This document shows positions 56,286 to 64,000 of a stretch of DNA of 64,000 nt, piece after piece. The notes beneath the pieces are model-generated. The model ran no database searches. It was not told where the DNA came from and was given only the letters and a program-made list of their open reading frames with translations. The position numbers were made by a program, and so were the translations under genes. This DNA comes from Agrobacterium tumefaciens (GTDB lineage: Bacteria; Pseudomonadota; Alphaproteobacteria; Rhizobiales; Rhizobiaceae): the NCBI RefSeq assembly GCF_005221325.1, contig NZ_CP039888.1:868001-932000 (forward strand), given 5' to 3'. The first letter of the stretch is position 1. Each line of letters starts with the position of its first letter.

Positions 56286-57355
56286 AGGCCGAGAGTGCCC
56301 TTGTAGATCGTGCCATGCGCGCCTTCTTCGCGGGCGACCATGCGGCCGAGCGGGAAGACAGTTTCGCCTTCCGCCGTGAGCGCGTCGGTGACCTTGCCGG
56401 CATTTTCAGCCGAAACGACGACGATCATGCCGACACCGCAATTGAAGGTACGCAGCATTTCATTGGCTTCGACGCCGCCGGTCTTGGCAAGCCAGGAGAA
56501 GACGGCCGGAACCTTGATTGCGGCAAGATCGATCTCGGCGGCGAGATGTTTGGGCAGAACGCGCGGAATATTCTCCGGGAAACCGCCGCCAGTGATGTGC
56601 GCAAGCGCCTTCAGCGCGCCGGTCTCGCGGATCGCCTTCAGAAGCGGCTTCACATAGATGCGGGTCGGCGTCAGCAGCGCTTCGCCGAGCTTCTTGCCGT
56701 CGGCGAAGGGGGCGGGCGCGCTCCAGTCGAGACCGGAAATCGATACGATCTTGCGCACCAGCGAAAAACCGTTGGAGTGAACGCCGGAGGAGGAGAGGCC
56801 GAGAATGACGTCGCCTTCGGCAATATCACCGGCCGGCAGAAGCTGGCCGCGTTCGGCCGCACCCACGGCAAAGCCGGCGAGATCGTAGTCGCCATCGGAA
56901 TACATGCCCGGCATTTCAGCGGTTTCACCGCCGATCAGCGCACAGCCGGATTCGCGGCAACCGGCGGCAATGCCGGAAACGATGGCCGCACCCTGGTCGG
57001 GGTCGAGCTTGCCGGTGGCGAAATAGTCGAGGAAGAACAGCGGCTCTGCGCCCTGGACGACGAGATCGTTGACGCACATGGCCACGAGATCGATGCCGAC
57101 GGTGTCGTGATAGTCAGCGTCGATGGCGATCTTCAGCTTGGTGCCGACGCCGTCATTGGCGGCGACCAGAACCGGATCGGTGAAACCCGCCGCCTTCAGA
57201 TCAAACAGGCCGCCGAAGCCGCCGATTTCGCCGTCTGCGCCGGGACGCCGCGTGGAGCGCACCGCCGGTTTGATCTTTTCGACCATCAGGTTGCCGGCGT
57301 CGATATCCACACCCGCATCACTATAGGTAAGACCGTTCTTGCCCGACTGGCTCAT
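56282..57355 (-). CDS. purM: phosphoribosylformylglycinamidine cyclo-ligase (AIR synthetase)
   Basis: 357 residues from [53 protein letters not shown] and [16 protein letters not shown] are the PurM/SelD-family motifs. The start at 57355 is the family start; the frame is open upstream to 57481 but overlaps the next gene. Confidence 0.96.
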   Translation of the reverse strand: MSQSGKNGLTYSDAGVDIDAGNLMVEKIKPAVRSTRRPGADGEIGGFGGLFDLKAAGFTDPVLVAANDGVGTKLKIAIDADYHDTVGIDLVAMCVNDLVVQGAEPLFFLDYFATGKLDPDQGAAIVSGIAAGCRESGCALIGGETAEMPGMYSDGDYDLAGFAVGAAERGQLLPAGDIAEGDVILGLSSSGVHSNGFSLVRKIVSISGLDWSAPAPFADGKKLGEALLTPTRIYVKPLLKAIRETGALKALAHITGGGFPENIPRVLPKHLAAEIDLAAIKVPAVFSWLAKTGGVEANEMLRTFNCGVGMIVVVSAENAGKVTDALTAEGETVFPLGRMVAREEGAHGTIYKGTLGL

Positions 57356-57477
57356 GGCTCTCGTCTCCGCTGGTTCCTTTGGCGTCGCCATTCGCACGGG
57401 ACGGGGCCTGATGCAAGGGTTTGAGTGGCAAAAGCTCCGGTTTTTAACGGCTTTGGCAGGGCTGCCATGTCGGGCGC

Positions 57478-58272
57478 TCACGATGACTGCGAAGCGGCAC
57501 GACAGACGAGATTGAGCAGGCCATCATTGGACGTATCGGAATTTTCCTCGATCCGCCGTCCGTTCTCGCCATAACGGGCGACCACCTCGAAGCCCGCATC
57601 CTGCAACTGGCGGGTCTGGGCGGCAAGGTCGATGAAATAAAACAGGCCGCTCCAGCGATGCGCCTGATCCGCGAGAATGGCATATTCAGGCGTTTGCCGC
57701 GTGGCGGATTGCAGCCGCAGATAATTGATCCAGCTTTGCGGATGCAGCGAATTCACCACCTCGCGCGGATGCCAGGAGCGTCGATGCAGCGGCATGCCGC
57801 CGGCCCGTTTCCACTGCCGATTATGAAACGAGAAGATGAAGTAACCATCCGGAGACAGGATGCTGCGGACCGCATGGATGATGGCGAGCCGGTCCTCATG
57901 ATCGAAGGCGCTCAGGATGGCGAGTGCGCCAAGCACACAATCGAAGCGCTCCGCCCCGAATTGGCCGATTGCCCGCACATCCATGTCGAGAAATGTGGCC
58001 GTGGGAAAGTTGTGCCGCGCCAGCGAAAGCATCGGCTGCGAACGGTCTATGCCGATATAGTCGTCCACCAGCGGCAGAAGCGGTTTTGTCGTCCGTCCGG
58101 TGCCAACCCCGAGATCGAGCAGCCGCTTGCCGGCATAGGCATGGCGGAAGTCTTCGAGAATGATGCGTTCGGCGAGATAAAGCTGCTGGCCGTCGTACCA
58201 TTCGGCAACTTCGGGGTTGTCGAAGAGACCGGCATTATATTCCGCGATGCCATTTTCACTTGATCTCTGCAT
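57478..58272 (-). CDS. class I SAM-dependent methyltransferase, substrate unknown
   Basis: 264 residues from [20 protein letters not shown] motif I is [12 protein letters not shown], motif [10 protein letters not shown], then [24 protein letters not shown] in front of ATG at 58272 fixes the start. It is 122 bp upstream of purM on the same strand. No substrate-defining feature seen. Confidence 0.85.
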   Translation of the reverse strand: MQRSSENGIAEYNAGLFDNPEVAEWYDGQQLYLAERIILEDFRHAYAGKRLLDLGVGTGRTTKPLLPLVDDYIGIDRSQPMLSLARHNFPTATFLDMDVRAIGQFGAERFDCVLGALAILSAFDHEDRLAIIHAVRSILSPDGYFIFSFHNRQWKRAGGMPLHRRSWHPREVVNSLHPQSWINYLRLQSATRQTPEYAILADQAHRWSGLFYFIDLAAQTRQLQDAGFEVVARYGENGRRIEENSDTSNDGLLNLVCRAASQSS

Positions 58273-58544
58273 CGTGCCTCCGGCCACCGGGCATGAGGAG
58301 CGTTTTTCGCCCGCCCGGCAATATTTGATAGTTGTCCAATATTTGCCCCAGGTCAACTTGCCGTTGCGGCAGGTTGGCCGGAAATGAGCGATTTTACCGA
58401 TATGCAGGGCTTGCGCGGAAGACGCAGTGATCCGCAGGCGCTCTTCACAATGGCGCGGGCAACAGCGCCGGTCTTGACCATATGCATACGCACATCCTAT
58501 CTCCATGATGGGCGATGATGGCACGGCGACAGAAGGATGAACGA

Positions 58545-59702
58545 ATGCAACCCCATGTGAGCGGCACGAGCCTGCGCCGGCAGGTGTTTTTTTGGATCGG
58601 TGTGCTTGCCGTCTTTGTCCTCTTCCTGATGGTCTTCAGCTCCATTCTCCTTCCTTTCGTCGCGGGCATGGCGCTTGCCTATTTTCTCGATCCGGTGGCC
58701 GACTGGCTGGAGCGACGGGGCTTGAGCCGGTTGATGGCGACCGTCGTCATCCTCGTTTCCTTCGTGCTGATCTTTGCGCTGTCGCTCATCATCATCATTC
58801 CGTTGATCGTCGCCCAGGCGTCGGAATTCATCACGCGCATCCCGCAATATGTCTCCTCGTTGCAGCAGCTGATCGCCGGCGCCGATACCAATCTTCTTCC
58901 GGATTGGGTGAGCAGCCAGATCGACGCCGTGAAGGAGAATTTTTCGAAGCTGCTGACCGAGGGCGCAGGTTTCATCGGCACGCTTTTGACGCAGATCTGG
59001 AATTCCGGCAAATCGCTGGTTGATGTCATGTCGCTGCTGGTCGTCACGCCTGTCGTCGCCTTCTATCTGCTGCTCGACTGGGACCGGATGATCGACAAGG
59101 TCGACAGCTGGATACCGCGCGATTACGTGCATACCGTGCGCCAGATCGCCCGCGACATGGACAAGACGATTGCCGGTTTCGTGCGGGGGCAGGGGTCGCT
59201 CTGTATCATTCTGGGTGTGTATTATGCCGTCGGCCTGTCATTGGTTGGCCTGAATTTCGGCCTGCTGATCGGCCTTTTCTCCGGCCTCATCAGCTTCATT
59301 CCCTATATCGGCTCCATGGTCGGTCTCATCCTCGCCGTCGGCGTCGCCATCGTGCAGTTCTGGCCGGACTATATCTATGTCTTCCTGACGCTCGTCGTGT
59401 TCTTTTCCGGCCAGTTCATCGAAGGCAACATCCTGCAGCCGAAGCTTGTCGGCAAAAGCGTCGGCCTGCATCCGGTCTGGCTGATGTTCGCTCTCTTCGC
59501 CTTTGGTGCCCTTTTCGGTTTCGTCGGCCTTATGATCGCCGTGCCGGCTGCGGCGGCCGTTGGCGTGCTTGTCCGCTTTGCATTGTCGCGGTATCTTGAA
59601 AGCGATCTTTACCATGGGCACGCCGCCAACCTTCCCTGGGATGCCAACCCCGCCCTGGAAGAAGGGGAAGCGTCCTCCGGGAAGATTGACTCTCAGAGCT
59701 GA
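58545..59702 (+). CDS. AI-2E family transporter (PerM-like)
   Basis: 385 residues, eight membrane helices: FVAGMALAYFLDPVADWLERRGL, then a soluble amphipathic segment, then GLISFIPYIGSMVGLILAV and GNILQPKLVGKSVGLHPVWL. This is the YdgG/PerM family; a permease role is general, substrate unknown. AAGGA at 58533-58537 supports ATG at 58545. It is 2 bp before hdaA, so cotranscribed. Confidence 0.9.
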   Translation: MQPHVSGTSLRRQVFFWIGVLAVFVLFLMVFSSILLPFVAGMALAYFLDPVADWLERRGLSRLMATVVILVSFVLIFALSLIIIIPLIVAQASEFITRIPQYVSSLQQLIAGADTNLLPDWVSSQIDAVKENFSKLLTEGAGFIGTLLTQIWNSGKSLVDVMSLLVVTPVVAFYLLLDWDRMIDKVDSWIPRDYVHTVRQIARDMDKTIAGFVRGQGSLCIILGVYYAVGLSLVGLNFGLLIGLFSGLISFIPYIGSMVGLILAVGVAIVQFWPDYIYVFLTLVVFFSGQFIEGNILQPKLVGKSVGLHPVWLMFALFAFGALFGFVGLMIAVPAAAAVGVLVRFALSRYLESDLYHGHAANLPWDANPALEEGEASSGKIDSQS

Positions 59703-59704
59703 CG

Positions 59705-60433
59705 ATGACTGACCAAATCAAAACCGACAACGCCCGGTCGAAGGCTGAGCAGCTGCCGCTCGCATTCTCGCACCAGTCCGCTTCCGGCCGGGAGGATCTC
59801 CTCGTTTCCGCCTCGCTTGCGGCTGCCGTCAGCCTCATCGATGAATGGCCGCACTGGCCGTCGCCGGTCGTGGTGCTGGCCGGGCCGCCGGGTTCGGGCA
59901 AATCCCATCTCGCCAATATCTGGAAAAATATCAGCGATGCCCGCGACATTCATCCGGCGGCGGGCGCGGATGCCGCGCGTGCGGCTGAAACGGGACCGGT
60001 TCTTTTCGAGGATGCCGACCGGCGGGGTTTTGACGACACGGAACTTTTCCATGTCATCAACAGCGTGCGCCAGCACGGCACGACGCTTTTGATGACCAGC
60101 CGACAATGGCCCGCCGCATGGCCGGTGACGCTGCCGGACCTGCGTTCGCGCCTGAAAGCCGTGACCGTGGTGGAGACCGGTGAACCGGATGAGGGGCTGC
60201 TGGCGCAGGTGCTGGTAAAACTCTTTGCCGACCGGCAGCTTTATATGGATGACAAACTCATAGGCTACATCGTCAACAGGATGGAGCGTTCGCTCGATAC
60301 GGCGCAGACGATCGTGGAGCGGATCGATAGGCTGGCGCTCTCGCGCGCAACGAGGATCACCCGCCCGCTGGTGGCGGAAGTCCTCAACGCGATGGACAAT
60401 GCGGCGACGGGCGACGGGCCGGACGTCGATTGA
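59705..60433 (+). CDS. hdaA: HdaA, DnaA regulatory inactivator
   Basis: 242 residues, shorter than DnaA and lacking its DNA-binding domain. QLPLAF at residues 16-21 is a clamp-binding hexapeptide, and GPPGSGKSH (K66) the Walker A of the AAA+ domain. Hda with the beta clamp makes DnaA hydrolyse ATP and so limits initiation. In rhizobia the gene lies near ppk, as here. Confidence 0.92.
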   Translation: MTDQIKTDNARSKAEQLPLAFSHQSASGREDLLVSASLAAAVSLIDEWPHWPSPVVVLAGPPGSGKSHLANIWKNISDARDIHPAAGADAARAAETGPVLFEDADRRGFDDTELFHVINSVRQHGTTLLMTSRQWPAAWPVTLPDLRSRLKAVTVVETGEPDEGLLAQVLVKLFADRQLYMDDKLIGYIVNRMERSLDTAQTIVERIDRLALSRATRITRPLVAEVLNAMDNAATGDGPDVD

Positions 60434-60486
60434 CTGTCACAGTTCCGTCGTCAAACTGTTATACGGGCAAGAGGGACGATCACGCG

Positions 60487-62733
60487 ATGCAGCAGGATCA
60501 CGGCACGGAAATAGGTCAGGGGATGGAACAGGGCATGGACGCTATCGCGCAGGAAGACTTCAACAAGGTTCAGCCGGTGGCTGAGGGCGAGAACCTCTGG
60601 GATAGTCCGGCGCGTTTCATCAACCGCGAATTCTCCTGGCTGCAGTTCAACCGCCGTGTTCTCGAGGAAACGCTGAACACGGATCATCCGCTGCTGGAGC
60701 GGCTGCGTTTTCTCTCCATCTCGGCCGCCAACCTCGATGAATTCTTCATGGTCCGCGTTGCCGGCCTTGAAGGACAGGTGCGCCAGAAGATCACCGTCAA
60801 GACGCCCGACGGCAAGACGCCGGCCGAGCAGCTGGAAGATATTCTGAAAGAAATCGACAATCTGCAGATGGAGCAGCAGGCCTCGCTTGCCGTCCTGCAG
60901 CAATATCTTGCCAAGGAAGAAATCTTCATCGTGCGTCCCGCCGCGCTGTCCGACGCCGACCGTGCATGGCTGGGGACCGAATTCGAGGAACGCATCTTCC
61001 CGGTGCTCACCCCGCTTTCCATCGACCCCGCGCACCCGTTCCCCTTCATCCCCAATCTCGGCTTCTCCATGGGATTGCAGCTCGACAGCGTCAACGGCCG
61101 CGAGCCGATGACCGCGCTGCTGCGCCTGCCGCCCGCGCTCGACCGCTTCGTGCGTTTGCCGGATGACAAGAACGCCATCCGCTACATCACGCTTGAAGAT
61201 GTGGTCGGCCTGTTCATTCACCGGCTTTATCCGGGTTATACGGTCCGTGGATTCGGCACGTTCCGCATCATCCGCGACAGCGATATCGAGGTGGAGGAAG
61301 AAGCGGAAGATCTGGTCCGTTTTTTCGAAAGCGCGCTGAAGCGCCGCCGCCGCGGTTCGGTTATCCGCATCGAAACCGACAGCGAAATGCCGCAGTCTCT
61401 GCGTCAATTCGTGGTGCATGAGCTTGGCGTGCCGGACAACCGCGTCGCCGTTCTGCCCGGCCTTCTTGCGCTCAACACCATCTCGGAAATCGTGCGTGCA
61501 CCGCGCGACGACCTGAAATTCGAACCCTACAACGCCCGTTTCCCCGAGCGCGTGCGCGAACATGCCGGCGATTGCCTCGCCGCCATCCGCGAAAAGGACA
61601 TGGTGGTTCACCATCCCTATGAAAGCTTTGACGTGGTTGTGCAGTTCCTGTTGCAGGCGGCGCGCGATCCCGAGGTGCTTGCCATCAAGCAGACGCTTTA
61701 CCGCACCTCCAACGATAGCCCGATCGTTCGCGCCCTGATCGACGCGGCGGAAGCCGGCAAATCCGTCACCGCGCTGGTGGAACTGAAGGCGCGTTTTGAT
61801 GAAGAGGCAAACATCCGCTGGGCACGCGACCTGGAGCGCGCCGGTGTGCAGGTTGTGTTCGGCTTCATCGAACTGAAAACCCATGCCAAGATGTCGATGG
61901 TAGTGCGCCGCGAGGACGGCAAGCTCAGAACCTATTGCCACCTCGGCACCGGCAACTACCACCCGATCACGGCCAAGATCTACACCGACTTGTCCTTCTT
62001 CACCTGCAACCCGAAGATTGCCCATGACATGGCGAATATCTTCAACTTCATCACGGGTTACGGCGAACCGGAAGAGGGCATGAAGCTCGCCATTTCGCCC
62101 TATACGCTGCGCGCCCGCATCGTGAAGCACATCAATGAAGAGATCGAGCACGCCAAGCGCGGTGCGCCGGCGGCGATCTGGATGAAGATGAATTCGCTGG
62201 TCGATCCCGAAATCATCGATACGCTTTACCGCGCCAGCGCAGCAGGCGTGGAGATCGATCTGGTGATCCGCGGCATCTGCTGCCTGCGTCCGCAGGTGGC
62301 GGGCCTGTCGGACAATATCCGCGTGAAATCCATCGTCGGCCGCTTCCTCGAACACAGCCGCATCTTCTGCTTCGGCAACGGTTTCGGCCTGCCATCCGAC
62401 AAGGCACTGGTCTATATCGGCTCGGCCGACATGATGCCGCGCAACCTCGACCGCCGTGTGGAAACGCTGGTTCCGCTTACCAATCCCACCGTACATGAGC
62501 AGGTTCTTTCACAGATTATGCTTGGCAATCTCATTGACAACCAGCAGAGCTACGAGATACTTGCGGACGGAACGTCGAGGCGCATCGAGGTGCGTAAAGG
62601 CGAAGAACCGTTCAACGCGCAGCACTATTTCATGACCAATCCCAGCCTTTCCGGACGTGGTGAAGCCTTGAAATCCAGTGCGCCCAAATTGATTGCCGGG
62701 TTGATTTCGTCCCGCAAGAAACAGGCTGAATGA
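60487..62733 (+). CDS. ppk: polyphosphate kinase 1
   Basis: 748 residues. [18 protein letters not shown] start of the N domain; [18 protein letters not shown]; then the two PLD-like catalytic parts with LKTHAKM (the conserved active-site His region), [11 protein letters not shown] and [10 protein letters not shown]. It polymerises ATP gamma-phosphate into polyphosphate. Start uncertain: ATG at 60487 is taken; TTG at 60430 would overlap the hdaA stop (TTGA). Confidence 0.95.
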   Translation: MQQDHGTEIGQGMEQGMDAIAQEDFNKVQPVAEGENLWDSPARFINREFSWLQFNRRVLEETLNTDHPLLERLRFLSISAANLDEFFMVRVAGLEGQVRQKITVKTPDGKTPAEQLEDILKEIDNLQMEQQASLAVLQQYLAKEEIFIVRPAALSDADRAWLGTEFEERIFPVLTPLSIDPAHPFPFIPNLGFSMGLQLDSVNGREPMTALLRLPPALDRFVRLPDDKNAIRYITLEDVVGLFIHRLYPGYTVRGFGTFRIIRDSDIEVEEEAEDLVRFFESALKRRRRGSVIRIETDSEMPQSLRQFVVHELGVPDNRVAVLPGLLALNTISEIVRAPRDDLKFEPYNARFPERVREHAGDCLAAIREKDMVVHHPYESFDVVVQFLLQAARDPEVLAIKQTLYRTSNDSPIVRALIDAAEAGKSVTALVELKARFDEEANIRWARDLERAGVQVVFGFIELKTHAKMSMVVRREDGKLRTYCHLGTGNYHPITAKIYTDLSFFTCNPKIAHDMANIFNFITGYGEPEEGMKLAISPYTLRARIVKHINEEIEHAKRGAPAAIWMKMNSLVDPEIIDTLYRASAAGVEIDLVIRGICCLRPQVAGLSDNIRVKSIVGRFLEHSRIFCFGNGFGLPSDKALVYIGSADMMPRNLDRRVETLVPLTNPTVHEQVLSQIMLGNLIDNQQSYEILADGTSRRIEVRKGEEPFNAQHYFMTNPSLSGRGEALKSSAPKLIAGLISSRKKQAE

Positions 62734-64000
62734 CTCGATCAGAAGCACAGGGGCGGCTGACCGGCCTTGCCCCCGTTTCCGTCATAGATATTGGTTCGAA
62801 CTCCGTTCGTCTCGTCGTATATGAAGGCCTTTCCCGCGCCCCCGCGGTGCTGTTCAACGAAAAGGTCCTGTGCGGTCTCGGCAAGGGACTGGCGCTGACG
62901 GGCCGTATGCATGAGGAAGGCGTCACCCGGGCGCTGATGGCGCTGAGGCGCTTTCATGTGCTTTCCGAGCAGGCGCAGGCGCAGAAGCTGTATGTGCTTG
63001 CCACGGCGGCGGCGCGTGAGGCGGAAAACGGCCCGGATTTCATCCGCGAGGCCGAAGCCATTCTCGGCTGCGAGATCGAGGTTCTGTCAGGCGAGAAGGA
63101 AGCGCTTTATTCGGCCTATGGCGTGATCAGCGGTTTTTATCAACCCGATGGTATCGCCGGCGACCTCGGCGGCGGTTCGCTCGAACTCATCGACATCAAG
63201 GGCAAGAGCTGTGGCGAGGGCATCACCCTGCCGCTCGGTGGCCTGCGGTTGTCGGAACAATCGGACGGTTCGCTCGAAAAGGCGGCCACGATTGCCAGAA
63301 AACACGTCAAATCCTTCGCGAAGCTTCTGGCTGCGGGTGAGGGGCGCACCTTTTATGCGGTCGGCGGCACATGGCGAAACATCGCCAAGCTGCATATGGA
63401 GATATCAGGCTACCCGCTGCACATGATGCAGGGATATGAATTGCCGCTGGAAGAAATGCTGAATTTTCTGGAGGAGGTCATCGTCTCCAGAGATAGCAAG
63501 GATCCGGCCTGGCAGGCTGTCTCCAAGAACCGCCGTTCGCTCCTGCCCTTTGGCGCCATCGCCATGCGCGAAGTTCTGAGGGCGATGAAGCCGGCCAAGA
63601 TCGCCTTCTCCGCGCAGGGCGTGCGTGAAGGATATCTCTATTCGCTGCTGACGGAAGCCGAGCGCGAATCCGATCCGCTGCTGGTCGCGGCGGATGAGCT
63701 TGCCATTTTGCGCGCCCGCTCGCCGGAACATGCGCGCGAACTGGCGGACTGGAGCGGTCGCACCTTTCCTGTCTTCGGTATCCAGGAGACGGAAGAGGAA
63801 AGCCGCTACCGGCAGGCGGCCTGCCTGCTGGCCGATATCAGCTGGCGCGCCCACCCGGATTACCGTGGTCTGCAGGCGCTCAACATCATCGCCCATTCGT
63901 CTTTCGTGGCCATCACCCATCCCGGCCGCGCCTATATTGCGCTTGCCAATTATTATCGCTTCGAAGGCCTGAACGACAACGGCACGACCGAACCGCTCGC
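62730..64000 (+). CDS. ppx: exopolyphosphatase / GppA-type phosphatase, 3' end beyond window
   Basis: ATG at 62730 overlaps the ppk stop (ATGA). The frame is open for 423 codons to the window end. [18 protein letters not shown] is the N-terminal ASKHA phosphate-binding motif, with [28 protein letters not shown] and [14 protein letters not shown]. Ppx degrades polyphosphate or pppGpp. The family here is about 500 residues, so perhaps 80 are missing. Pairing with ppk suggests joint control of polyphosphate level. Confidence 0.93.
   Translation, partial: MTRSEAQGRLTGLAPVSVIDIGSNSVRLVVYEGLSRAPAVLFNEKVLCGLGKGLALTGRMHEEGVTRALMALRRFHVLSEQAQAQKLYVLATAAAREAENGPDFIREAEAILGCEIEVLSGEKEALYSAYGVISGFYQPDGIAGDLGGGSLELIDIKGKSCGEGITLPLGGLRLSEQSDGSLEKAATIARKHVKSFAKLLAAGEGRTFYAVGGTWRNIAKLHMEISGYPLHMMQGYELPLEEMLNFLEEVIVSRDSKDPAWQAVSKNRRSLLPFGAIAMREVLRAMKPAKIAFSAQGVREGYLYSLLTEAERESDPLLVAADELAILRARSPEHARELADWSGRTFPVFGIQETEEESRYRQAACLLADISWRAHPDYRGLQALNIIAHSSFVAITHPGRAYIALANYYRFEGLNDNGTTEPL

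Noticed and set aside
60451..62496. 681-codon minus-strand frame inside ppk
   Set aside because: Antisense shadow of polyphosphate kinase; no credible ribosome-binding site or motif.

Overview
The window reads as a chromosomal segment of a GC-rich alphaproteobacterium of the Rhizobiales, most likely Agrobacterium or a close Rhizobium relative. This rests on gene order (alr-dnaB; rpsF-rpsR-DUF2232-rplI; fabD-fabG-acpP-fabF-mltG-yicC-gmk; lptF-lptG-lptD / surA-like-pdxA-rsmA; purM-purN; perM-hdaA-ppk-ppx), on an Omp25/AopB-type outer-membrane protein and on intergenic palindromes typical of the group. The species call is inference; no 16S gene is present. I see no rRNA, tRNA, CRISPR array, insertion sequence or prophage.

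Layout. 1-3.5 kb: the cut end of a ParD-like antitoxin gene, alanine racemase, and an AraC-type regulator followed by an AzlC/AzlD exporter pair. 3.5-8.9 kb: replicative helicase DnaB, then a MarR / DHA2-type MFS / HlyD efflux operon and a large inverted repeat. 8.9-13.5 kb: the S6-S18-DUF2232-L9 cluster, an AT-rich island with a DUF2272 protein, and an aldo/keto reductase. 13.7-20.8 kb: type II fatty-acid synthesis (FabD, FabG, AcpP, FabF) running into MltG, YicC and guanylate kinase. 20.8-21.5 kb: a PIN-toxin/antitoxin pair. 21.6-29.4 kb: RsmA, PdxA and a SurA-like chaperone, and after a terminator LptD, LptG and LptF, the outer-membrane LPS export set. 29.7-31.7 kb: leucyl aminopeptidase and DNA polymerase III chi.

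31.8-41 kb is mixed: a galactose/arabinose 1-dehydrogenase, an EAL protein and a GGDEF protein of c-di-GMP metabolism with an ABC-F ATPase between them, a glutathione transferase, Ndk, a small lipoprotein and a CGNR regulator. The regulator is divergent from an orphan LivH-type permease. 42-46.4 kb: MoaE, MoaD, PgsA, UvrC and a pteridine-reductase-like SDR. 46.7-50.8 kb: the AopB-like porin, a second GST, a periplasmic RNase T2, a YbhN-type membrane protein and RlmJ. 50.9-55.5 kb is the most accessory-looking part: an orphan molybdopterin oxidoreductase, NudK, a second PIN toxin-antitoxin pair and an omptin-family outer-membrane protease with its catalytic residues intact. 55.6-64 kb: PurN, PurM, a SAM methyltransferase, a PerM-type transporter, HdaA (DnaA inactivator), polyphosphate kinase, and an exopolyphosphatase that runs off the end.

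Most of the window is ordinary core genome arranged in tightly overlapping operons (ATGA, TAATG, TGATG junctions). The points most worth following are the omptin, the DUF2272 gene with AT-rich flanks, the perfect inverted repeat between the CGNR regulator and the orphan permease, and the paired c-di-GMP genes with partly degenerate sites.
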